A stretch of 64,000 bases of DNA from Kryptolebias marmoratus. Its lineage: Eukaryota; Chordata; Actinopteri; Cyprinodontiformes; Rivulidae. Location of the stretch: contig NC_051436.1 of NCBI RefSeq assembly GCF_001649575.2, positions 11,013,178 through 11,077,177 on the forward strand, read 5' to 3'. Both the position numbers and the translations under genes were made by a program. How positions within the stretch are numbered: the first letter of the stretch is position 1; every line of letters starts with the position of its first letter. Below are positions 36,351-46,935 of this stretch, piece after piece. The notes below the pieces were generated by a model that saw only the letters and a program-made list of their open reading frames with translations, had not been told where the DNA came from and did not search any database.

Positions 36351-39300
36351 TTTTTTAAAATTCACATCTTATTTTTTTTGTTGTAAAACCGTATTTTAGG
36401 TCGTTGACATTATCGTGTCACCCACCTCCACCCACATTTATGACTCAATCTACTGGAGTACACTTTTGAAATGACGATTGGTAGATTTTGATCATTTTTT
36501 TCCCAATGATTATTATGTATCATCAGTGTGGTTTTTAGACCTGGGTGTTAGTCTTGGAGAGGAAAGATCCCGCTCTAGCGCACTTGAGACAGGTTTGAGA
36601 TGACTCTGCAACTATTCTGAGAGAGAATTTGTCCCACGCGTTATTTAAACGTGTTCAAAACTCGAGTGTCAAGACTATAAGCCTCTAGAAAATTGAGAAC
36701 CTTTTCCGAATGTTGTTCGCCTACTAGGCTTTAAGAGAGCTGTGCAAACGCCTGCAAACCACAACGAACTGGAACAATGTTGTAAAGAAGAGTGCGGCAA
36801 AATCCCTCCTCAACCATGTGGGAGACTGATAAAGCCATACTGGGAACATCTACTTCAAGTTATTGCTGCTACAGGTGAATCTACAAGCTGTCAAACAGTC
36901 GGATTGACTTATTTTCACACAGTTTTTTCATTTTGGCTTCGTTTTTGTTTATAAAATGAAGACATGATGGAATCTGTTGTGTGTTTTGGTACACTTGAGA
37001 TTAGATTAGGATAATTTTAGAACCTGGTAAAGACCAGACTGTTTTATTACGTCCTGAAAAGCCTAGACATGAAAGATGGTGGACTTTCTTGTTCCCATGA
37101 GTGTACATGAAAAGCCTGTAAATATTTCATCAATAACGGACTCCTTTCCCCCTGCGTCTCCGTCTCCATTCATCACCTGCCCCCTTCATTCTCTTCGGAG
37201 AATATTCTTAACTGCTGTGAGATTGATGATGTCCTAACAAGCGTTTGACACTGACAGCGAAGTCAGCAGGGCAGCATAAACCAAGCTCGTAGGAGAGGAC
37301 GGGGGCTTTCGAGCCTCACCGGCCTCGTCATTCCACTCAATTAGCCGTCGGTCGAAACATGAAGCCTTCCTCGGGGACCACACGGCTCCGAGGGGGGCCC
37401 GCACGCAGGCCCCGGCGCTCCGAGGGGCTTCCTCGGACAAAACCTCCCCGCTCCTGACCCCGCAAAGGCAACAGAAAACGCTAAAACCGGGGCGGCTTCG
37501 TTTTTTTTTTTATGTTGCCACAGGAAACGCAGCGAGCGCCGCGATGAGTGGTCCGACTGCGACCCCGGTTCTCCCGAGCCACATTCCTGGAGTCCAGAAT
37601 GCCTCGGCCAGCCATTCCTGGCATGTCTCGACATGCCCCTCGGGAACCTGAAGGCACCGATAAGAAGCAGGACTTATAAATTGTTGGGTGATTAATTAGC
37701 TCTCTGGTTTCATTCGGTGTCCGTATCCTGCTGGTATAAAAAAAAAGAAAAAAGAAAAAGGGGAAGACGGCGTGAAGGGGATTAAAAGCAGGGAAGATGT
37801 CAGTAAAGGATACGGGGAAAGCCGCGGATGGTTGAGATCACGCTAAAGAATTTATCCCGGACAGGGAATTTGGAGCGGGTGGAGGCAGGTGGAGGTTCAG
37901 CATCGGAGGGGAAACGGGGGGGGGGGTTGTTTAACATTCCCATGACACACACTCGCCCTTGTCTTCGTCACATTACACGAGTAATTAAACATTGGTCCAT
38001 TACAAGCGCTGTGATAAATGGATGCTCATAAGAGGAGCCTCCCGGGGGTCTTAATGCACCCCTCAAGACCAGATCTGGACTCGCTCTTCCTCCGAAAACA
38101 GATCATCCGTCTGGCACCACCAGCCCGAACCAGCAGATACGGTTTTTTAACAGGTTTTCTTAAGTACTTCACATAAATTCACACAACGAATTGGGACGAA
38201 ATCTGGCACATATTTTCCTAAACTAAAGCGTAAAGTGCTAAAATAACCCTCTAAGATGTAATAATGCTCTTATTTATGAAACTCTACGTGAAGCTGAGGT
38301 ATATTAAACAACTTGGCAGCGATGTGTCTTAAACGCTCAAAAAGTGGTTCGGTGAGATCAACTGCGTCTCCGGCAGTTGATCTTTAGAGGCAGCTATGCT
38401 TGGCCGGCAGGAGGCTGGAAAAATACTTGCTGACAACCTGAGGGCATGTTTACGGCCCCGCTCGAAAACAGAGCGACGCTCCAGTTCGTGCTCTGCAGGC
38501 ACCCCTAGTTTATTATTATTTTAATGCTTTTTTTTTTTTCATTAAGCTGCAATTTGTGCAAAAACACGGTTTATTGTATCTGTGGTAAAAATGTGTTTTG
38601 TTCTATTTTTTCTGGTCTCGTGAATAAAGCTAAATTGACATGATGCTTTTTTTTAAAATTATACATCAATAAACAAAACAGATGACTAGAAATCCAGAGC
38701 ATTGTTTGTAAGAAGAAAATGTGATCTTTTAAAGGCATAAAAATTACCTTATGCTTTTTTGTTTTTACTGATTGCTTTTTTTTCTCTTCTTTTTTGTTAG
38801 TTCATCCACATTTTCTTTTTGGTGCCTTGTTTTTTTCTTGCATGATGAATAAAATCTGTTTCAAATGAAACACAGAATGTTCCAACATCAGCCTTTAAAT
38901 GATCTTTTTTTTCCCCACCCTTTAGCATCGTTTCTTCTAACAGACCGAGGATCTGACATTAATTTGACGTTATCTGACATGGATGTGCGGCGCTCTCTGT
39001 TTTCACCTGCTGAGCCGCTCTGCCCTGTTCACACTTCGAAGCCGTCGGCCTGGTTTCAGTCAGGCGGTTCTGCTCAGCAGATGAGCTGGATTTGGCCCGT
39101 CTCGCACAGTTTAACATTCCTCGTCACGGCCCTGTCCGCTTGCAGAAGCAGAAACTAGGCCCGCTCTACGCGTCTCTGGTTTTAAACAACTCTTTTTTTT
39201 TCATAGTTTATTTAAAATAATGTCAATATAATTAATCAACAAAAAAATACCCATACCTTGCTAATAGATGGCAAAAATGTCCGCAAAAAAGACAAAACAA

Positions 39301-39960
39301 AAACATTCTCCGTATGTTTTTGAATGAATCTCTTTTTCTTTGTTCACGCTTGTTTTAAATCCGTCCAAAAATTCTATCAAAAACACTGAAGTACCCACAC
39401 ATCACCACTAGGTGGCGAGAACGTCCACATTAACAACATATCAGACCACAGAGAAAGAACACGCTTAGCTTCATCCTTCCACAACTTGTTTATTTTTTTT
39501 CTTTGATGCCGTTTACCGTTTAACAACCAGTTCTGCACACAATCAAAGTTTTACAGCAAAGGGATCAGGATAAAATGCAACAGGCCAAGAAAAAAATAAA
39601 CAAGAAAAAACTGCTTCATATTAGTTTTTTCTTGACCACTTTGTGCTCAAGAAAAGCTTTGTATCTCCAGTCCACATGGACCCACCAAAAACAAAATAAA
39701 ATTAAATATTTCAATCTTTATTTTAGAAGAAATCAAGCAAAACATCATCATTTCTTAATGTCTCCACATCTCAATACCAGATTCTTCAAATATGCCATTT
39801 TGTTTTTAAATCTCGGAAAGCATTCTTTGAATGTCTGTTTGCATGTGAGGCAGAAATGCAGCAGAAAATTTTTTAAAAACATCCGGAGCAGCTCAGACAA
39901 AGTCTTTGCTCGGCCAAATGCTGTGGAAGATTTTCAGTCATCCAGGACACGGTAAATCCC
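36351..39960. other. Netrin upstream region
   Basis: No exon recognised. Two balanced-composition blocks, about 37140-38045 and 38920-39165, contain TAAT/ATTA homeodomain-type words and few simple repeats, so they are candidate conserved noncoding elements. A poly-G run lies near 37917-37927. Confidence 0.45.
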
Positions 39961-39989
39961 AAAAAAAGTTCAAACTCCTCTCACTGCTT

Positions 39990-40065
39990 TGTGAACTGAG
40001 AAAGCTCCTCGGATGAGAAGCCAAACGTCTTCAGCTACAGAAAAGAAGTCGAGTTGTTTTTGTTT
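39990..40065 (-). repeat. Interspersed repeat, inverted copy of the one at 12468-12530
   Basis: Reads GAGAAAGCTCCTCGGATGAG then AGCCAAACGTCTTCAGCTAC, the reverse complement of the 12468-12530 segment with few mismatches. Confidence 0.7.
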
Positions 40066-42500
40066 TTAACATTTTTTTTTGGATTTGCTTGGCTGAAGAT
40101 TTTCTCAAAACAGCTGAAATGTTTTGTTGTTTTTTACACTGGTTTACATTTTCCTTTAAACTATTAACCAGCTTAACACACAACTGAAATCTAATGGGAA
40201 CAGAATCAGAATAAAACAAGACAAAGAAAAAAAAAAAAAAAAACCATAATCAGGCAACCTTTAGGGCTGCATATTTTATGACAGTCTATGTAGTTAAAAA
40301 AAAAGATCCTTTTCTTAACGACTCCACGTGGATCCACCGGAGGTGGAATTATTTCAAAAACCTCTAATCAAGTTTTAAATCAGTTTTCTCTCAACAAAGA
40401 ACACCTTTTGTGTATGAACCCAAACCGCAGCAGAAGATCCCAGCTTTTTTATTTTGTTTTCTTTAAATCTCAGTGCAGGTGGGGCCTCGGGCTGTCCCGA
40501 CACTTTGCTTTCGACGTTTATCAGATTCATTTGTGTACGTAAACACAGGGCTGTGCCGTGGTTTAACGAGCCGGATGAAGTTCCCAGGGTTCTCCGTTGC
40601 AGCTTTGCTCGAACACGGAGCCTTTAAATAAATATGATCAATTACATCAGCGCGCTCTCTCTTCCAGCTGAGGAGGTCTGAAGCTGCACCTGTTGGCACA
40701 TGTCACCGAGCTGACACCTTTTGTTAATTTGCAATTGTTCTCAGCTCTGTCAGAAATACAACCCTGGACTCTGGGGAGGGAAGCGGGAGACCGTACCGGC
40801 CGTGCCTTCGCTGCTGTATTCCCAAAGTGAATTCCTGCCCATTCGGCCGGACACCAAGCAGGGCCTTTTTTTATAGTTGTTGTTGTTGTTTTTCCATACG
40901 GAGCAGATTCCAGGGGCTCTGTTTAAGGTTTAGTGGGGGGGGGGGCAGCGACAGACGCCACAGGAGGGATTGTCCCGGTTCGTATCTTTAGCTGCAGGAC
41001 TCGTGTACCTCCACGAGGTCTCACTGCCTCGGCGTTGACCCACGCCGGACCCTCGCTTGCTTCGATATTTGAACCAAATAACACATGTTGATAGCTGATA
41101 TTTAAAAGCCAGTTTCTCTCACCCCCATAGCCCCCCCCCCCTTCTTTTTTACAGCCTCATACGAGTTGGCGAGAGGCTCCGCCGGTCTCCAGCTTCTCGT
41201 GATGATGTTGAAAAACAGATGGAGATGAAATCACTGCGATTCCACGTCGCGGCCGAGCCAAAGACAACTGCTGGCACGACGATAAAAAACAAAATAAATT
41301 AAAAAAAAAAAAAGTTTTTCTTGTTTTGGTTTTTAAAGAGATCTCTGCTGGTAATTGAGCGAATGAAAGCCACATGACGGCAGGTTGATAATCAGAAGCA
41401 GAGAGGCTGCAGGGTTCTCATGAGCAGCAGGCTGAACAGAGTCTCGTCGGCCAGCTCGCGAGCGAAAAATACGTTTTTGACAAATGCCATAAAGCATAAA
41501 GTAAAAAAACAAAACAAGGCTTTTAAAGTTTACATCTCCGCACCTGTAAGACTGTAAATTGGGCATATTTTTCCCCTCGGAGGGATTTTAATGGAATAAA
41601 AACATCTCGAAAAGCAAAAAAAAAAAAGAAAAAAGGACAGCCTAGAGTCACATCTGCTGAAGCTGCCTACAACCTGAAGCCTGATGCGGTTCATTAAACC
41701 CAAATGTTTATCATATTTAGCTTGGATTACTTTGGCAGCAGCCGAGAGTCGAGTTTTCCAGCGTAATTGCTTCAGTTTCTGCAGTTAATTGCGCTCGTTG
41801 AGGAGAAAATTGGCCGCAGTCAATTATCTTTGTCTCAGGGAGGAACAATAATATTTACTCAGAGAGGCTATCAGGCTGATCAAACAGCTTCACTCAGATG
41901 GTTTCGGCTGATAATCCAGGCTTGTGTGCACATTTATGCTGGAAGTTTGTTTATTTTATGTTTATGCATGTGCTGTGATTATATTTTCGTTTGAACCTGC
42001 AGATGAAGGATGTAATTAAGGACGAGGAATACAGGAAATGATGACATGAAGGCTTTCTTTTTTTTTTAATTTATAGAAATAAAAAGTTTGGATTCCACAT
42101 TTTTGTGGGAAAGCACTAAAAAGGTCAGAATAAACTTCATTAGATCTATTTTAGATCAGTTATTCTATCTATTAACTGTGTAGATTTTTATTTTAGGATT
42201 TCAGAGAGATTTGTTTGAAAAAGTGATTCTGAAAAGGGACTTTTAAAACATTAAATTGAAGCAGAATGAGCAAAATTAAGCATCTCAGTTTGTTCAATAA
42301 CCTGAAATTTTAAAAATCACTATATTAGTTCAAAATTTCACCCAAACTCCTGACTTTTACAATAATTTCCCCTAATTTCCCACCAGATTTTGGCTCCTCA
42401 ACACAACTTCAGCAGAGATTTTTAAAAAATAAAAACTTCCCAAAGAACTGATTTCAGAAGAAACAGCAGTAATAAAAAAAACAAAAAACAAACACAAAAT
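40066..42500. other. Netrin upstream region with candidate conserved block
   Basis: No gene recognised. Poly-G (about 40935-40945) and poly-C (about 41130-41141) runs occur. The segment 41690-42000 is balanced, lacks simple repeats and is rich in AATTA/AATTG words, which looks like a cis-regulatory element. Confidence 0.45.
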
Positions 42501-42514
42501 GGTTGCGGGAGCTC

Positions 42515-42680
42515 ACCATGTGCGTCCCTGCAGCTGATTGTCCCTCTGCTCCCGCGGCGCGTCCTGACCATGGAGAGGAGCGCAGCGAGTGTCCAAACAG
42601 GCAGCTCAGCAGAAGGGAGGGACTGGGCCACAGGCCGGGTAGTGAGGAAGAGGAGGAGGAGGAGGGATCAGCTGGGAGGT
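42515..42680 (-). other. Candidate noncoding first exon (possibly of the netrin gene)
   Basis: On the minus strand a pyrimidine-rich tract (about 42640-42670) leads into GC-rich sequence that ends CGCACATG followed by a strong GTGAGC donor. There is no long ORF from an ATG. This fits a transcription start and 5' UTR exon for the netrin, whose first coding exon begins with a clear splice acceptor at 34954. The link is inference. Confidence 0.3.
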
Positions 42681-43054
42681 GCTCCTCCTGACAGGGACTG
42701 GGCCAAGAGGCGCTCCTCAGCCTGGCTCAGAACCCATAAATCAAGCTGACACTAATGGAGATCAAACCCAACGCGGGCCCCCGCAGGATGTTGATTTCAG
42801 GATTATCTTCTCTGAATATGAACTGTGTGAAATAACAAGACTCCTTTCATTCAATAATAATAATAATAAAAAAAGGGCTCTTTTGTGTTGCGTTTATGTC
42901 AGGTGTCAGCTGCAGAATGTAATGTAATTAATTCAAGCAGACGATAAAACACAAGTGGTTGCTGCCTGGCAAAAGATCAAGAAGCGAACCGTAAGCTACC
43001 CTTTCTTGGACCATTATCTCCCAGAGATCTCTGTTGATCAGGCAGAGCTCAAAG

Positions 43055-43525
43055 TGTATGTTTGGGATGACTCTCAGCGACTACCACACCGAATTTTACC
43101 TCCGTGTCTGTAGAACCGACTGACTTATGGCCATGTTCGTGCTCTCTAAGGTCGATTAGCTGCAACAGCCATCTTTGGTGAGGCTGACTCACTGACTGGT
43201 TGTAGACGAACACCCAGCGGGCGTTTTCTGAGAGTTTCAGTAAAATCAGTCCAGCGGTTCAGGAGATATTTTGCTAACAGACAGACGGGGTTGACTCCAA
43301 AGTTTGAAGGGAAATCCACACTCTGAGGATGACTCTCAGCTACTACCACCAAATATTCGCTCAGCGTCTGTAAAACTTGACTGAGAGGGAGCCGGGCTCG
43401 TGTTTGCCGAGGTTGGTAAGCGGTGGCGGCCATCTTGAGCTAGGTTAACTCTGAAAGTTATCAGTTGTAGAGTTTTATTAAAATCTTTCCAGCGGTTGAT
43501 GAAATATTTTGCTGACACACACACA
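43055..43525. repeat. Two tandem copies of an interspersed repeat
   Basis: Copy 1 (about 43060-43310) and copy 2 (about 43325-43515) share GATGACTCTCAGCxACTACCA, the CGTGTCTGTA/CGTCTGTAAAAC region, GCCATCTT and CCAGCGGTT..GATATTTTGCTxACA. A related fragment sits at about 48625-48670. I know this as a common fish repeat but not its class. Confidence 0.7.
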
Positions 43526-45597
43526 CATGCGGTGCCTGATAACAGTTGGAGTCCCTGCCTGAAGCCGGGGCTGATGGGAGTTTTCTGGAGCGGCTAGCCG
43601 GGCGACAATGCTAACGCTAGCTAGCTGGCTAAAACACGGAACACAAGAAGTGGGAAAAAACTCCTTTTTTTTCTGTTGTTTTTGTTTTATTTCTGTCTTT
43701 TATAACAACGCCATGTTTTTTGTTTGCATCTCAGCTTTCTTTAAAAAAAAAAAAACATAATTTTTTGCTGCTTTTAATGTGAAGAGGCTCTAACAGGCTC
43801 TGGTGTTCACATCATTCAGTAAAGGTTTCCTGCAGATGATTTAGATCCATTTTAAAAAAAAACAAACAAAAAAAAAACAACCCTAACAAGCTCCTTCCTG
43901 CAGATTTCCCATTTGCCTTTTTGTGTTTTAGTGATGCATTTAGTGGATTTTTCTATAAATCTGTGTTAATATTTTATAAAGGATTAGATAATGACAAAAA
44001 AACAAAAACAACCTTTCATTTCATATTTGGGCAGGAAAAAAAAAACAGCAGATATTTACTGTTTGTTTGTTTTTATGTGTGTGTGTGTGTGTGCGTGCAG
44101 AAATACATCTAAAGAGAAATCCCCTCTGCAAATAAACTTGGTTTTGTTTAACTTTAAGGACTTTTTGTCTGTTTCTCTGGAAAGTTTTATTCTTAGAACC
44201 ACATTTTTTATGAAAAAATGTGGTTTATGTGGACTGGTATGACCTTTAGATACAGTTATCAGATCAACAAACAAAAACAGACAAAATATCTGTACTTTTA
44301 AAATTTGGTAACTGTGTTTAAAGCTGTTAAATTAAAAAAAAACAACAACATTCTTCTACAGCCATCCAGCACATAGTTTTACTTATTATCTTGATTATTA
44401 AGTTGTCTAAACTTGGCACGAGAGGCGTTATTTTAGATGAGGCAGAAGAGAAGTTTCTGCTGACACAGACGTCAACATCGTGAACACTTTTCTTCAAACT
44501 CTACGTTTCGCTGACATGTCTGCTGATGATTTTCCAGCTTTATATTTTAGTTTTGGTTTGTGAACGCCAAAAACAAACAAACAAAAAAAAAACCTTATAA
44601 ACAGATTGATCTTTATATAAAAAGTCTCATTTTTCCAGCGCTGGCAGATTTATCCCTTATCAAAGCAAGCCAAGAAGAAGAAAAATAAAAGAAACAAACC
44701 AAAACCTTAAGACTGGCCTCGACGTTTCATAGCTTGTTATGTAATTTGATTTTACACCGAGCACATCCTCTGCCCTCGGGTTTGTTACCGGATTCAGGGA
44801 AACGCAGGAAGCTGCAGTCTTACAGGAAAATAAAAAAAACAACAAAAAAAACAAACATCTCAGTCAGTTTAAAACAGAAAAAAAAAAAGAAATTGTTGAA
44901 GCTAATTGGCTCAGGATGGTTGTCAGATGTGAAGCAAAACTGATACAGATGGAAATCCAAGAAGGAGAATCGAGGCTGATGGGGGAGGAGGGAGGGAAGA
45001 CGCTTGATTGGAGAGGAGGAAACTTTCCCAGAGAAAGGACATAAAACTGATTGATGGCTTCCCTGGAGGAATGTTTCCCCAGGTGTGTGTGTCTGCCCTT
45101 GGATGCGGGACAAGTGCAATAAAGCGAAATTGAGGGGCGAAACGGCACGTTTTGAGCGTCGATAATGCACTCTGGCGGACGCCGGGGACTTCAGACGGCT
45201 GCGGCGGAGGCCAATTGGTGCCGTTTAATAAAGGGAATTAAGGAACGCAAATTGATAACAGGAGTCATCCCTGAAAGTGACATCAGGAGCTGTTCAGCAG
45301 TTTAATCAGGCTCTCTGACAGATGCGCCGTGCTGCCAAAGCTTACGCCCCGCGGCAGAAAGGTGCTAAGGAACCCAAGTCATAATAAACCGAGTGGCAGC
45401 GAAGTGTAGTCATAAAAGTCAACAATAAATCACCGGCTTTCGCAATACCTGGCATGGGAAGGGTTCGATAGATTAGATCTGCCTAAATATCCAAAATGTG
45501 ACGGCACCGAGGCTCTGCGGTGTGTGCTGATAATGAGGGTGTGAAGGTGGAGCAGAAATGTGTGCGTCTCATCGTCTCTCCGCTTTAATCTCCTTGT
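43526..45597. other. Intergenic DNA, poly-A-rich, with candidate regulatory block
   Basis: 43660-44990 is AT-rich with many A/T homopolymers and a (TG)n run at 44074-44098. 45060-45500 is balanced and motif-rich (CCAATTGGTGCCGTTTAATA, GGGAATTAAGG) and is a candidate conserved noncoding element. No exon recognised. Confidence 0.5.
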
Positions 45598-45685
45598 TGT
45601 GTGTGTGTGTGTGNNNNNNNNNNNNNNNNNNNNNNNNNNNNNNNNNNNNNNNNNNNNNNNNNNNNNNNNNNNNNNNNNNNNNNNN
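45598..45685. other. (TG)n microsatellite and 72-bp assembly gap
   Basis: A GTGTGTG run ends directly in 72 N (45614-45685), so the gap very probably comes from an unresolved dinucleotide repeat. Reading frames crossing it are artefacts. Confidence 0.98.
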
Positions 45686-46019
45686 GATTTGTTGCGAGTG
45701 CCGAGTTCTCTCCCGGAGCCGTTTGAACAAATGGGATCGAGAGAAACATCAACACTGGTTTTATTTGAATGTGTTGAAAAGGAAAACAGAGGCCGAGCCG
45801 AGTCTTGTCTTTCGGTCCTAACGCCCGAGGAGGTCGGAGTTACAGCAAACGAGTCTGGAAGACGGTTCAGATGCTCAGAAGTGGGGTTCTGAACAATAAA
45901 TATCTTACCTGTTGGAGGTCTTTGTCTTTGATTGACGAGCTAAAGTCTAGTCCGAGTAGGACCAAGATCAAGGCTGCTCCCATCTTAAAACAACTCCAGT
46001 TGTTTTAATAGTCGATGTA

Positions 46020-46347
46020 TTGTCTAGTACTTCATGTATCTTGTATAGTATTGCATTGTATTGTTGTTGTATTGTCATGTTATTGTATCGTGTTGCATTT
46101 GTTGAATTGTATCATACTGCATCGTACTGTACCATTGTTATTGTGTTGTATTTTATCGTATCATCTTGTCTTGTCTTGTATCGTCTTATACTGTATTGTA
46201 CTGTTTTGCATTGTGTTGTATTGCATTCTATTGTATCGTATCGTATTATATCAGGTTCTATTGTTTTTTTTTTCTGTTGTATTGTATAGTATTATATCAT
46301 GTTTTATTGTATCATGCTTTATTGTGTAGTATTCTGTTGTATCGTAT
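46020..46347 (+). repeat. Pentanucleotide array (TATTG/TATCG variants), left block
   Basis: Over 300 bp of diverged 5-bp units such as TATTG, TATCG and TCTTG. The same array resumes at 46759-46935 after a transposon, and both blocks have the same 5-bp periodicity. Confidence 0.85.
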
Positions 46348-46758
46348 TAGGGATGAGCGAGTACACCACTATCTGTATCTGTTCAACCAACTAAATTATC
46401 TGTATCGTATCTGTACTCTGAGTGGGCGGGGCCTAACCCGGAAGTGGGCGTGACATACCACCAGCCAAACTTAGAGAAAGCAGACGGTAAAAAAAAAAAA
46501 CCTGACCGGAGTGGAGGCAGTGACTGACACGATACGAGCCGTTTTCAGCTGTATGACGCACAGCTGTCGCTGCAGACACGTATGTGTGTGTGTGCAGGGA
46601 GGGGCGGGCGCTCTGTGGCTGGCCAATCACAGATTGTGAAAACAGTCAGTTACCCAATGAGGACTTTCCTTCAGGACGAGCGCAGATATTGACGAGTTTT
46701 ACGTATCATACTTTTCAAAAATGCTTTATCCGCTTTAAGGCTTCAAGGCTCAACCCTA
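46348..46758 (+). mobile_element. 411-bp hAT-type element inserted in the pentanucleotide array
   Basis: Terminal inverted repeats are TAGGGATGAGC (left) and, read inward, TAGGGTTGAGC (right). Flanks are TATCGTAT on both sides (46340-46347 and 46759-46766), an 8-bp duplication, although similar words occur in the host array. The interior starts GAGTACACCACTATCTGTAT and has no transposase. Confidence 0.8.
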
Positions 46759-46935
46759 TATCGTATAGTATTGTATCATATTGTATTGTATCCTGTTGTA
46801 TCTTGTTGTATTGTATTGTACCGTATCGTATTATATTTAATTGTGCCATATAGTATTGTATCAGGTTCTATTATAATGTATCATGTTGTATTTTACTGTC
46901 TTATATGACATCATATTGTTTTTATATCCTAATAT
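46759..46935 (+). repeat. Pentanucleotide array, right block
   Basis: Continuation of the TATTG/TATCG array beyond the inserted hAT element, more diverged toward its right edge. Confidence 0.8.

Noticed and set aside
45558..45892. Open frames spanning the N gap
   Set aside because: They depend on 72 unknown bases and a TG repeat and have no recognisable product.
46015..46453. Cys/Ile/Tyr-rich open frames over the pentanucleotide array
   Set aside because: A 5-bp repeat without stop words stays open in many frames; composition is purely repeat-driven.
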